Origin: Clitoria ternatea
Taxonomy: Eukaryota; Streptophyta; Magnoliopsida; Fabales; Fabaceae
DNA: 64,000 nucleotides
Direction of reading: 5' to 3'
NCBI GenBank assembly: GCA_037962975.1
Contig: CM075675.1
Span: 5,218,001-5,282,000 of the forward strand
The notes under the pieces were generated by a model. That model was not told the DNA's origin, ran no database searches, and saw only the letters and a list, made by a program, of their open reading frames with translations. The position numbers were made by a program, and so were the translations under genes. Shown in pieces: positions 25,931 to 37,147 of this stretch. Numbering within the stretch: the stretch's first letter is position 1; every line of letters starts with the position of its first letter.

Positions 25931-26879
25931 GGTTGGAGTGTCTTTGCTGTTCTCTAAGCTCAGAACAATATTCTCACAATGGACAATGTTTTTCCTCCAG
26001 TGAGATCAATACGAATTATTGATAGTCATCCATCCTGTGCACCACTGTTGTAAACAACGGATCGACTCTTTCTCTCCCCAAAAGAATTAAGGGTAATGCC
26101 CCATGACAGGTACCGATCCCTTAACAAACTTATACTTGGGGACAGTATTCATGTATATATTTCTCCGTTCTAAAAACTTAACTATCTTAAATAATTTGAT
26201 TAATTTCCTGAGGCAATTATTTCAATCCGACCTCAATATTAATCACACTGAACGGATTATTGAATGCTTTACTCTTCATAAAACATTGAAGGCTTGGGCA
26301 CAGTAAGTTGGTTCTTTTTCAAGACTACGCTGAACCCCGAGTAAATAGACACGATCGGTGAATGGGTAAAATCCAACACCGACCGAAGAAGGCTAGTAGG
26401 ATTAAACCGAACGCCATTAAAGACATGGATTGTAGGACTAAACCGAGCCCCAGTCGAAGGTTTGGATTGTAGGATTAGAACCGAACTCCAAGCATAACTT
26501 CGAATTCGCTCAGAAGTATTTCCCCCAGAAATTCTTCACTCGGTGCCATACCACGAGGAAGCCAGAAATAATTCTCTGTTTCATGTTTCACTCGGAAACA
26601 TCTTAACTTCCCTTCACTCGGAAGTATCATACTTGGGAGCGTCTTTGCCCGAATGGCGTTCATTCAAAGTCAAAGCTCCCTCCTTTTCACTCGGAATTAC
26701 TTACTCGGAGTTAAATGATCATTTGGAACCGATCATTCAATAATGCTCGGGGACAATATTAAAGGCTAATGGGTGTGGCAAAGATATTTTTGTAAGTTAC
26801 ACCGGCATCCATACCTCTCGCAGGTTGTATAGCTCATATGAGCAACTTCATAAGTCCCTCATATAAGCTAGGGGACATA

Positions 26880-27837
26880 TGATCCGGTCTGGACACCGGC
26901 CCTAAGACTAAGAGATAATTATCTTAGCTGACTCAGAATTCAGTCAGAATTACTGAACAAGGATCCAGTCGGTATATTACTGAATAACGATCTAGTCGGT
27001 AAAAATGTTAGCCATCCTCAATCGGTATCACAAGATACCGACTCAGTCTACAACTATACTAGATATCCGAACAGTGACTAAGGTATCAGATACTTCATCC
27101 GTTCCCCTTCCACTCGGTGTTGAGAAGCTGTACCGGGTCAATCAACCGGTCTCTATCATAACACATGCAATCGGTGTCATCCATATACATCCGGACTGTA
27201 ATTCCGTATCAGGCGTTCTCCCTATACCGGTTAGTCCGGATAACACCATGCACACCGGATGACATATTCATCATCCAACAGAAGATAACGGGCATTGCTA
27301 TAGGGACCGATCAATAGTTCCCTGCACTACGAGTCAAAATCTGCTCACGGGAATGGTCAACTTGTCCCCTAATTCTAGCCTATACTCTCTACGCTCAATA
27401 TAAAATAGCCACTTGACCCAATCATGCTGACAAGTACACAATAAAATAATAATATATAGTGCTATTGGAGGTTAGTGGTTCCCCACTAATATATCCTCGT
27501 ATTTCGAGCCAATCAGGTATATGAACTCTCTTCATCAATGAAGGGGGGGATCTTCAACTGAAACTACTTACGATTACTCTATGAAAAACATTCCTCACTT
27601 GGAATATTATCACTGACTTGAGCGTCGGAGAATCTTTGCAGGTGACACCACCATTCGCCCACATCAACGCGTTAGGTCGGTGTGAAGGATCTCCAGAACG
27701 CCCAATCCGCTCTTCTCATACAAGTACAACGGATATTTACATCGGATACTCGTACATCCGGTCTTCTGCACAGTATCTTCATACTATTTATGATTGACTT
27801 GACTCTGGATCTCTAGACCCCGGTTCAGGACAGATCA
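26880..27837 (+). repeat. 3' LTR of the gag-only retrotransposon
   Basis: A 958-bp copy of the 5' LTR with 13 transitions. A purine-rich AAGCTAGGGGACA string just before it (about 26866-26878) is the likely polypurine tract. Confidence 0.92.
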
Positions 27838-27842
27838 ATAAA

Positions 27843-29300
27843 TATTATTGAAAATATATTTGATAATCTATTTTTAATTACATTTTCTGTTATTAAGTAT
27901 ATTTAATAATATATAGTATTATTAACTATGTTTATAATAAATATATTATTGAGAATATATTTAATAAAAAATTATTATGTTACAATTATTATAACTAATA
28001 ATGTTATAAATATATTGGAGATGTTGTGTCATATATTAAAATTTGCATAAAATAAAGACCAACTTGGTTTCATGGACAAGCTTGTATTGTTGTATGTCCA
28101 AGGTCATCTTTTTTATTTATGGAAAGACATATATATCCTCCAATCATATTATGATATATGTCAATATATTAAATTATGACATATGATATAAAATGTCACG
28201 TCTAATATTAATTTAAAACAGTCATTGAAACTTTTAAAAAAAAATAAAATACCTATTTCAAACATAAAAAAGACCATATTAAAATGAATACAAATGATAA
28301 AGACTAACATATATATTTAACATTATTCATTTGGCATGGGCTTACGTTTTTGTCTCCATACCAATTCTTGTTTTATATATTATCTTTATCTTTATCTTGT
28401 ATTTAATACCAATTCTTGCTAGGTCTTGATTGACTTATATCATGGTGGTAGTTTATGATGTAATTGATCTCTATATATGAAACTTTTATCAACAGGCCAT
28501 GGGTTGTTTGATTTCATGATTGTGCTCTTCCTTCCCACTGAATCCTTATGCTTGTGTAATTTGGTGGAATACTAATGTGGTTGAAATACATGTATAAATG
28601 AACTTCAGAGTTTTCTTTAGATGCCCTCCACAAATGGAATTGGTTTCTTATGTATTTCTAGTGCATAAAGTCATTCTTGTTTCATATCTTGATAGTGTGG
28701 AAGATCAGAAGTCAGTGTTGAGAAACATTTTAAGATACACTGACATTTCTTTTGAATTGTTTTTTTTTCTGAATATGCATAGAGGTAGGTATGTTGACTT
28801 TGTCTGTTGAGCTTGATTTTGTTCCTTGTGCTATTTGATAATAATGCATCACCAAAATAGAATTAAGAATGTTGAAAAAAGATTACATTCTTTTTCTATT
28901 TGTGCATGAAACTCGAAATCTGGTTGAGTGCTTCTACCAAACTTTTGGTCACCCTATCAGACTTTTGAAAGCAAGAATTCCCCCTTTGTTTTATAGCTTA
29001 AATTTTGTATCCTGAAACACTTTGGTATACATATTAGTCATAAGATATACAAACTTTATTTACTAACAAAAGTTCTTGATGTATGTTATTGACAAATTTG
29101 AAGGCGTAAACACTAAGGTCTGGTCTAATATTTCTTTATAAAATCTTTTTCAAGCTGACTTTTCTTCAACAAGTAAGACTATCTTAAATTATGTTAAATA
29201 ACTTTAAAGGACATATAATATTTTAATTATGTGAGAGCCATTTAAAAAAATATATAAGGGTAAACAATTGATAAGGGAACTTATAACTTTTGAAAAATCA
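27843..29300. other. intergenic, AT-rich
   Basis: Nothing recognised. A 70-codon frame at 28598-28810 has no family features that I can see. Confidence 0.5.
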
Positions 29301-29309
29301 TCCGTTAAA

Positions 29310-29853
29310 AACGGCTTACTATTCTCTACCTCCTCAGTCCTGCAGTTCCATAGTTATTCAGATGCAGATTGGGGCTAGTGCCAAATTAGCAGAAAATCCA
29401 TTTCTGGCTACTGTTTCTTCCTTGGTGATTCTCTTGTTAGTTGGAAATCCAAGAAACAGTCAACTGTTTTTAGGTCTTCCTCTGAAGTTGAATATCGATC
29501 ACTTGCTCCTGTTACTTGTGAGTTGCAATGGCTGTTGTATCTTCTCAGAGATCTTCACCTTGCTTGTACCAAGCTTCTTGTTCTGTTTTATGACAACCAA
29601 AGTGCTGTACACATTGCCCATAATCCGGTCTTTTAGGAATGCACCAAACACCTTGTCATTGACTACCATATAGTCCAGGAAAAGCTTCAACAAGGCATCC
29701 TCAAGCTTCTCCCAATCTCCACCAGACATCAGATTGTAGATCTGTTTACCAAAGCTTCACACCTTAAGGTACTTCTTTGCCTTTGTTTCCAAGCTTGGCA
29801 TGGTGAATCAGTTCCCACCACTGCCAGCTTGAGTGGGGGTGATAGCTTACGTT
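29310..29853 (+). pseudogene. Ty1/copia polyprotein remnant: C-terminal RNase H domain
   Basis: In the frame that includes HSYSDADW (about 29348) the translation follows the copia RNase H domain. It runs through SISGYCFFLGDSLVSWKSKK, then SSSEVEYRSLA, FYDNQSAVHIAHNP and DLFTKA, and ends near 29853. In-frame stops interrupt it, one right after DADWG and one after NPVF. Upstream domains are missing, so it is a 5'-truncated dead copy. The following sequence (from about 29839) looks like the start of its 3' LTR. Confidence 0.85.
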
Positions 29854-30060
29854 AGTCAGTAATTAGTTGGGTTAGATAGTTAGTCACTTTCTAATTAAGG
29901 TGATTAGTTAGTGATTAGTTAGCCTTGTAACTAACTCCTTACATACAAATAAGGAGATGTGTTCTTTCTAGTTAGATTAATTAACGCAAGTTCAGTTGTG
30001 TTCCTTCTCTTCTCTTTCCTTCCCAAGCTCTTTTCTTCCTCACTTTCACATATGGCACTC
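29839..30060 (+). repeat. probable 3' LTR of the copia remnant
   Basis: It begins with TGATAGC after a GAGTGGGGG purine tract, right at the end of the RNase H frame, and contains repeated TTAGTTAG strings and a pyrimidine-rich tail. The end near 30048-30060 is uncertain because the 5' partner is absent. Confidence 0.45.
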
Positions 30061-30261
30061 TGGTTTGTGTGAGGAAATGTACAGGGAAATATTAGAGATA
30101 GTTAGCAAAATTAAATAGTTAGTTTGTTTTCACCTGTAACCAGCTTAGCTAGTTATTTTTGTTCTCCCATAACAGAATTTTGTTATGGTCTTTCATTTGT
30201 TAGATAATAACAAAATATGAAAATTATGATTTTACAGTTTTTTCTCTATTTTCTTAGTTTG

Positions 30262-30478
30262 TTCAGAGAGAACAAGAATGGCAATCCTGGACTCTTGAAT
30301 GGCCTTGACAAGTGATGGTGTGATTTCATCTCCTCCTTCGAGAGGGACATCATCGAAGGTGTGATTCACGAAGAGCCTTGTAAAGAAAGCCAGTGAATCC
30401 AAATCGGGTATCAATACCTCTGAAGCTGATGAAGACATCGTAGGAGAATCCATATGTGAAGGATGATGGCAAAGCCAT
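30262..30478 (-). pseudogene. TNL fragment: N-terminal TIR domain only
   Basis: Starting at the ATG at 30478 the minus strand reads MALPSSFTYGFSYDVFISFR and continues through the first TIR helix. A small deletion after the ALRE region (about 30365) shifts the frame. The next frame resumes with FDDVPLEGGDEITPSLVKAI and breaks off near AILVLSE, before the catalytic glutamate motif. NB-ARC and LRR are absent. Sequence upstream of the ATG resembles that at the TIR ORF ending at 55663. It is a dead relic of the TNL cluster. Confidence 0.85.
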
Positions 30479-30890
30479 TGAAAATGAGTAGAGTGGTTAG
30501 TAGTAAGAAAACGGAAGAAGGTTTGGGGCTCCAGAATCAAACAGGACAGAACTTATAGGTAGTGAACCTATGTCGTATAGGTATGGGTATGACACTGATA
30601 TCCGACATAAATATGGGTACGAGATACAGCATTTCACTAGAAAAATTAACATTAACATGTATCCATCATGTACCCGTTACGGGTACAAGCCTAAAATAAG
30701 AATACACATGCATCTTAATTAGTGAACAATGACAAACTCTGAGGAATCATTTCCATGAAGCTTCTTAAAAATAAACTAAAATGACCTCTCAAATGCCGTC
30801 CCTTGAGAGAGATGTATATGTGTTTTTTGGATCCAATGGCAGTTTTATATTTTACGCAATCATAAGGTGGAAATAATACACCTTCTTGAG

Positions 30891-30892
<2 letters not shown>

Positions 30893-30949
<57 letters not shown>
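30893..30949. repeat. (AT)n microsatellite
   Basis: About 27 uninterrupted AT units, inside the TNL-type upstream sequence of the fragment at 30262-30478. Confidence 0.97.
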
Positions 30950-30951
<2 letters not shown>

Positions 30952-31716
30952 CTAAAGATTGAAGGATATATTCAGTTTTGACTTTTCTAATTTAAACCAA
31001 TAATGGATTTGTTCCTAAACAATAAGGTTTAGTTTTTTTGGTAAGATAGGAAAAATAAGACAAACAAAAAGATTACACGGCTAAAGCAATTGAAACATGG
31101 CCAATTCCAAATTTGAAAACTAAGGCTTGACGTTGCACCACATTTAGCAAGATGATCAAGCAACTAAAGTGAATGTATATTGCAAAAGAATATAATGATT
31201 GTATAAAAAATATAATAAACGTATTCTTTCCTAATAAAAAGTTTTCAATTAAATGACTACCAAAGTGAATAAAACCTAAAGGTAAGTAACTTTTCTTTTG
31301 TTTCAAGAGTAAACACCCCAGTTAGTCTCTGACTCCAACAAAGTTGGACACTTAGGTCCTCCAGTTAATAAGTGAGTCCCGTTAGTCCTCCACGTCCATC
31401 AACGTTGGACAAATAGATCCTTGTCGTTAATGAAGTGCAAACGTCTGTGAGTTTCAGCTGATATGGATCGTTAAATCCCAATAGGGATGCCACGTCTTCA
31501 ATGAAACGACATCGTTTTACTTTTATTAAACAAAACATAAAATGACCTCGTTTTGATTTCTGAAATTAGGGGTAAGTTCGTTTAGGGTTCAATTTTGCTT
31601 TCATCTTTCACTCTTCGACCTGTTTGTCTTTTCTCTCTCCCTCCCAACTGAAAGACCTTGTTTCCAAAGGCGTGACACTCTGCGTTAGAGGTGCACTTAC
31701 CAAAAGCGTGGACATT

Positions 31717-31885
31717 GGTGATAGGAAACCCCAACCAGGTTAGTAATCGATTGTTGGTGTTCATGTGTTTTCTCATGTTCTTTGAGTGGGTATGACTATT
31801 GTGAGTGTCGGTGATGGGAGACCCCAACCAGGTTAGTAATCGGTTGTTGGTGTTCATGTGTTGTCTCATGTTCTTCGAGTGGGTA
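31717..31885. repeat. 93-bp tandem duplication inside the MULE leader
   Basis: Two copies start at 31717 and 31810, sharing an ACCCCAACCAGGTTAGTAATCG-like core with few differences. No function inferred; it makes a spurious minus-strand frame. Confidence 0.85.
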
Positions 31886-32125
31886 TTATTAGTGTCATTT
31901 TGGGGGCTTAGGGTACTGTACTTGGGGGTTAGGGTTTTGGTAATGAGGGATTTGTATTGGAGGGTTTAATGTGTATGATTTGGGGTTTGGGGTTATGTTG
32001 ATTAGGGTGCAGGTTTAGGGTTTGCTAATCGCGCTAGGGACGGTAATTGGGGGTTAGGGTCCTATAATTTGGGTGGGGGGTGAGGGTTCTGTAATTGGGG
32101 GTTAGAGTGTAGGTTAATAGGGGGT
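31886..32125 (+). other. G-rich tract with repeated GGGTTAGGGT-type strings
   Basis: Many runs of three to six G separated by short T/A spacers, such as GGGGGTTAGGGT. It resembles degenerate telomere sequence and could form G-quadruplexes on the plus strand. It lies between the MULE inverted repeat and the mudrA-like remnant, where a leader would be. Confidence 0.6.
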
Positions 32126-32373
32126 TAGAGTGTATGAATTTTATCATGCTCTGTTTGTTTGGATTGCCTGTTGGTGTTCATCTGTTGGTTTTCCTGTATC
32201 TTGATAGGTTCTGTATGAAATATGGATTGCCTGTTGGTTTGCCCGTATGCATGCCAATTGTAACAATGCTGTATTTATGTTGTTCTGTTTGTTGGTTTGT
32301 CTGGATATATGTATTGTCTTTATGTATGTTGTTTCTAGATAGGGTAATTCTGATAATAATGTAATGTATTTGG

Positions 32374-33116
32374 ATGGACATTTAGGAAATTCGGATTAGG
32401 CTTCATATAGGGGGCAAATTTGTGATTGATTCAGATGACAGAAAAGAGTACAGTTTGGGTAAAGTTGAAGAGTGGGATGAACTAGAGCTTGATTACCTAG
32501 ATTTGTTTTGCATTTGTGAGGTTTGCAGAAAATCGTGGTTCTATAGGTTGATTAATATATTTTGGCATGACCCTAAGTGTGATATAAATGAAGGGTTAAG
32601 TGTATTGAAGTGTGACAGTGATATATTAAAGATGGTTAGTTGTGTAAGACAGACTGTATGGATGTGTATTTTCAACATCCTGATGATGAGTGTTTAGGGA
32701 AAGATATGGATGGAGTGAGTCATACTGAAACTAGTAATGTCAAGGTTTTTGTTAGGGTGGAAGAAGAATCTGTGACTAATGAGGGTGGTGATAAGGAGAC
32801 TGTCATGGATGTAGGGGAGAGTTGTGGGACAAGTGAAAGTGAAGGGTGCAGTTCTGAGGGAGGTGAAGATGAAAATCTAGAAGATTGTGGCAGAAAGAGG
32901 AAAGGAGTAAGAATAAGAAAAAACAGAAAAAGGAGGTTGTAAAAGACCAGGAGGTCAGCCATTCCCACTGTAAGACTGACTCAGAGGAAGAAAATAGAGA
33001 GGGTAATGGGGCAGAGAATGCTGTAGGTTTTGATAACTCCTGGGCTTCAGAAGAATTAAAAACCCCTGAATGTTCTGAAGATGAGGGTGGATCAACAGAG
33101 GTATATCCTCAGTACT
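32374..33116 (+). pseudogene. MULE transposase remnant: N-terminal PB1-like and acidic region
   Basis: Read across frames, this matches the start of plant MULE transposases. First comes an ~85-residue PB1-like segment from about 32389 (IRLHIGGKFV, then the charged VEEWDELELDYLDLF, then NEGLSVLKCDSDIL). This is followed by a DVYFQHPDDE string and a long acidic, Ser-rich region ending with SEELKTPECSEDEG and VYPQY. Typical elements continue from here into the catalytic domain, which is absent. The frame shifts near 32640 and again near 32890-32940. A stop follows the possible ATG at 32374 unless an intron ends at 32385. Clearly non-functional. Confidence 0.72.
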
Positions 33117-33661
33117 AAGGACCTGTTTCAATTTAGCAAAATCTTATCTATTTCCATTTTGTTTCAATTTAATTACAAAATCTTCCAAGTTATTCCACCA
33201 ATAAAACTAAAACCAAGTTACCTATTAGTAACAACATGAAAAGGAAACAAAAAATAAATTGTTAAATTAAACATAACCATTTTATAACATAACCATTACC
33301 AACTCACAAACCCATGTGAGGTATGCCATGGATCATACATTTTTGTCAATAACCTGCTACCTTCGATTCCCATACTAATAACAAAACAACTTTGTAATTA
33401 CAAATTCATGATCATAACCAACAACCATATTAGAAAGAACAAAAATACAACACTTAGACTAATCAAAATCATCTTCGACTTTCGCAGTTCTTGCTGGGTT
33501 TCCAAGCCTCCTTTCACCAAGGATTCCATGTACATATGTCATTTACCTTCTTCATTTCATATAATTTGGGTCATGGCTTCAAAAATATCCCTTTGCAAAT
33601 CAGATTGCTGCCCTGTAATAACAGACTCCATCTCTGTCAACTTACAAATCAGCACATTCCT

Positions 33662-33850
33662 CTATTCTTCCTCATGAATAAGTAAATCCCTATCTTGGAC
33701 CCAAGAAAAGAAATCACATTGGGCTCCTCGAAGTGCGCATGTCCAAAACTGGTGGTTGGAGTTACTCACTGTGTGAGACACACGTCAGGCTAGTGGTTCG
33801 CCACAACGGCAACGAAGCCAGCGTCGAGATTGGCCTGAAGATGAGGAGGA
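33662..33850 (-). pseudogene. GRF-type zinc-finger protein remnant
   Basis: The minus strand encodes RCRCGEPLA (about 33788-33813), an in-frame stop (33787-33785), then NHQFWTCALRG, AQCDFFSW and an acidic tail ending at 33662. The spacing CxCG...FWxC...CxFFxW is the GRF zinc-finger signature found in many small plant proteins and some nucleic-acid enzymes. There is no usable in-frame start codon and one stop within the finger, so it is decayed. It points toward the mudrA remnant, giving the convergent two-gene layout of MuDR-type elements. Confidence 0.68.
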
Positions 33851-34529
33851 CGATCCCTGACTCCTACCTTCTATGATGGGTTTGATTCAGCCACCACAAT
33901 CACAAGGATGTTGGAACCAGGATACTAACAATGAAGCAAACTCAGTGTTTCGGTGGTTATGGAGGCTATTGAATGAGGAAGCAACAAAATGTCGAAGAAG
34001 GAGAAGAAGAACCCCAACGGCAACGAGAAAATGGAGAAAGAAATAGGGTTTGTCCAAAACGGCGTCGTATTGTACTCCCATTATGCGTTGGCTTTCAGAG
34101 CATAAAACGACGTCGTTTCATTGAAGACGTAGCATCTCTGTTGGGATTTAACGATCCACGTCAGTTGAAACTCACAAACGTTTGCACTTCATTAACGGCA
34201 AGGATCTATTTGTCCGACGTTGACGGACGTGGAGGGCTAACGGGACTCACTTATTAACTGGAGGACCTAAGTGTCCGACTTTGTTGGAGTCAAGGACTAA
34301 CTAGGGTGTTTACTCTTTGTTTTAATAGAAATCAAGATATGTTAAAGGATTCACAGGAACTTACATGTTCTGCTCAACATATTACCTTGACAAATATAAT
34401 GAATGTTTTGTAAATTGGTACAAGAATTAATATTTGACACTTTCATATATGAGACATGATTATAGAAGAGTTTTATATTTGGTGAGATAATAAAGAAAAT
34501 TTTATAGACATAAAAATCTACTGGTACAC

Positions 34530-35235
34530 TGCTGTGAAGGGCTTCAAATATTTCAGTAGGAACCTTGGAGTGTAGTAATTCGAAAACGCTTTTTCTAAAG
34601 TATACAAATACACTTTAGAGGATAAAATGCACATATAGTTTTTGATTAGGAAATCAATACATAATATTTTATCACCAACCATTGATTTCCAAATGAAGAA
34701 TCAATATTACACGACTTCAGAAGAGTCAAATTCCAATAAATTTTGCCTTCTCTTCCTTTCGTTTATATGCAACTCACAAATTATCTTAAACACAGGATTA
34801 CTTTGGTAAGGTTCATGATCAATGTTTCAAGGTAATGGCATCAATGGCTTATTTACAAGCACTAGAGTAGTAACAATAGTGACTAGATAGAGAATTGTCG
34901 TAATTTTATTCCCCCTATTGAATGGTTCTTCAGAAACACCTGCAAACTCACATCAAAACAAGATAGAGAAATCTCATTGTTATTCCCCTAATTGAATTGT
35001 TCTCTAGAAAATTATTAAAAATAAAAATGAATTGAAATTAAAAGAAGTTACGAGAAATATCCCATAATGCAGAAGTAGTGACAGTCTCATGTCTGCTTGT
35101 TGGAGTGTCTAACACAAGAGAAAGTTGTAACAAAATGAAGTTTAATGTTCCCTGTTCCTGTTATTCACTGCAAAACAAGAACAAGAGGAATGTCGGAATC
35201 GAACAAAACTGTATCTGCAGTTTCATAACATAATT
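34530..35235 (-). repeat. TNL 3'-flank conserved block, copy 2
   Basis: Diverged copy of 15290-15985: a CTTCAAATATTTCAG string near 34545, the doublet of TATTCCCC...TTGAATGG-like strings near 34905-35010, and the TATTCACTGCAAAACAAGAAC-like string near 35160. No TNL coding exon lies next to this copy; the nearest is the pseudogene beyond copy 3. It suggests a lost TNL. Confidence 0.6.
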
Positions 35236-35256
35236 GGAAAGAACATAATTAAAAAT

Positions 35257-35372
35257 ACAATACATGTAGTTAATGCTACTGTTGAAGGGGTCAAATATAC
35301 TGTTCCTATAAATTTTGCAGAGGATCATGATTCATGGGTCAAACAGTCTCATGTGTCCAAGATTATTTCACT
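35257..35372 (+). other. short unexplained coding-like stretch
   Basis: One frame reads VNATVEGVKYTVPINFAEDH followed by DSWVKQSHVSKIISL and a stop. The composition looks protein-like rather than random, but I do not recognise the family and it has no nearby start codon. It is probably a transposon or host-gene scrap lodged between two copies of the TNL 3' block. Confidence 0.25.
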
Positions 35373-35404
35373 GTAAATATTAGTTCTTTTTATAATTTAA
35401 ACTT

Positions 35405-36640
35405 AGTTTATTGATATCTAGAATGGTGATTGGTTGCTTTTCTTATTTCTTAGGCATTTTCATTTGACCCGTAAACAAGATTGAATGATTTCATAGAAGA
35501 TTGATAAATATGAGTACATGAATCATAAAATTTTAGTTGTTCCAGCATTAACTATAAATATGGTCGATTACTAGTATATAAAGTGGGAATAGTTTTTAGG
35601 ATTAAATTAGGTCTAATATCATAATTTAAGTCAGTATCAATATCTATCTTAGATCTATTATTGGACCACTCATGAGAATGTATTAAAAGTCTCATGTTAT
35701 CACATTATTTGTATTTGCACGCTCCTACCTATCTTAGATTCATTATTAGGTTACCCGATTCTTGAACGGGTCCAGCCTCTAGATGTTAATTCAAGAATAG
35801 TAATTAAGACTCAAGTGTTACAATTTAGTACTTTTAGCGTGAAATCCTGTACATTATTGATCGATCAAAATTAAATTTATGTACCAAAAAGAAATCAAAA
35901 CTAAAGTTACTTATTTCGATCCACATTTTGGTTCGAGATTTGTTTATTCACCTGGTACAATGCTGTTTTTAGCAAAGTGAAGTGCCACAAATATTTGTGT
36001 TAGAATCTTGGAGTAGCAATATGAGAAAGGTTCTTCTAAAGAAAAGGAATCCACTTTACAGTATAAAGTGAAATAACAGTTGTTGGTTTGGAAATATATA
36101 GTTAAGATTTTAGTAACTTAATTACTTAATTTACAGAAGCATGTACCATTGAAATCCATGGCCAATATTGCTCCCCTTAGAGGAGTCAAATCCCAACATA
36201 GCCTGAATAATCCTTATGACAATGTGCAAACTAACAAATTGTTTAACACGAAGGATTTAAGGTAATGGCATCGATGGCCTATTTACAAGCCTTACAGGAG
36301 CAACAATGGCCACCAGATAGAGAATTGTTGTGTTATTACCTAGTCCCCACATTGAAGTTCTTCAGAAAATTATTATAAATAAAGTTAAATGAAATCAAAG
36401 GAAAAGGATAACTCACAGTTATGAGAGAGATCCCATAATGTAGAAGATGGTAGTGACAGTCCCATGTATGCTAGTTGGAGAGTCCCACAAAAGGGGAAGA
36501 TAGTAACAAAATGAAGTTTGATGTTATCTGTTCCTGTTATTCACATCAAACAAGAACAAGAGGAACGTCAGAATGAAACAAATCTGTGTTTGCAGTTTCA
36601 TAACCTGTCTTGTCTACAAACACTTGGTTTCTGATGTGAT
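35405..36640 (-). repeat. TNL 3'-flank conserved block, copy 3
   Basis: Collinear with 14985-15985: the shared GGTGATTGGTTGCTTTTCTT-like start (about 35423), an inserted unique stretch (about 35520-35930), then the CCACAAATATTT string (35990), the GGATAACTCAC string with a minus-strand GTGAGT donor (about 36407), and the TATTCACATCAAACAAGAAC string (about 36537). It lies directly 3' of the TNL pseudogene, as copy 1 does for the intact TNL. Confidence 0.6.
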
Positions 36641-37147
36641 CTTTTTCTGTCTACAAAAGAAGAAGAAGAAGCCTAAAATAAAAATCCAATATTAACCTCT
36701 ATGTTCAACTAATTTTCTCTAACTGAATACATATCCTGTTTTGTTTATTGAAAAGCAAAAAGAATACCTTATTATTTTATGAATTCTCTAAAATACTGGT
36801 GGCTTTAAGAATCATAGAGATTTTGTCGCCAATTTTCAATGAAACTTTGAAAGCAGATGAGGAAAAGTTTGAATCGCTACTAAAAGCAAAGATTTTAGGA
36901 TACCAAAAAAAAAAAATAAACACTGGTTTGGACAAACATAGCACACCACAAGAAAATTTACCTTTGACAAGTACAGTCACTAGTGCATTGAATTGTGTCC
37001 TCATTCACATTATCTTCAAATAGCAGCATTGCTGCTGTTGCACATATTATGCAGCAAACTTCTGTATCCATATATCTATTCATTTTGCAGGAACTAGAGG
37101 CTTTGTGATTCTGATCCATCCAGATCATCATCTAATTTTCTCTTTCT

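Larger units (their letters stand above)
22479..27837 (+). mobile_element. gag-only (TR-GAG/LARD-like) Ty3-type LTR retrotransposon, 5359 bp
   Basis: Complete element bounded by two 958-bp LTRs (22479-23436 and 26880-27837), each starting TGATC and ending GATCA. It is flanked by a perfect 5-bp target-site duplication ATAAA (22474-22478 and 27838-27842). The LTRs differ at 13 positions by my reading, all transitions, with no indels. A primer-binding-like site starts at the TGG at 23438, two bases inside the left LTR. The 3.4-kb internal region holds one gag frame and then noncoding tandem repeats. No protease, reverse transcriptase, RNase H or integrase is present. It would need proteins from an autonomous partner to move. 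Confidence 0.92.
31307..34315 (+). mobile_element. Mutator-like DNA transposon (MULE), 3009 bp, defective
   Basis: Terminal inverted repeats of about 213 bp (31307-31519 and 34103-34315), roughly 90% identical by eye, starting GAGTAAACACCC. The flanking 10-bp duplications are TTTGTTTCAA (31297-31306) and TTTGTTTTAA (34316-34325), with one mismatch. Long inverted repeats with a 9-10-bp duplication are the signature of MULEs. Inside are a decayed mudrA N-terminal region on the plus strand and a decayed GRF zinc finger on the minus strand. The transposase catalytic core and SWIM finger are missing, so it cannot move by itself. Confidence 0.9.

Noticed and set aside
31582..31869. 95-codon minus-strand frame with a duplicated NTNNRLLTWLG string
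   Set aside because: Produced by the 93-bp tandem duplication in the MULE leader; 93 is divisible by three, so both copies stay open.
31886..32125. interstitial telomere
   Set aside because: The repeats are irregular and never form consecutive TTTAGGG units, so a true telomeric tract is not supported; kept only as a G-rich observation.
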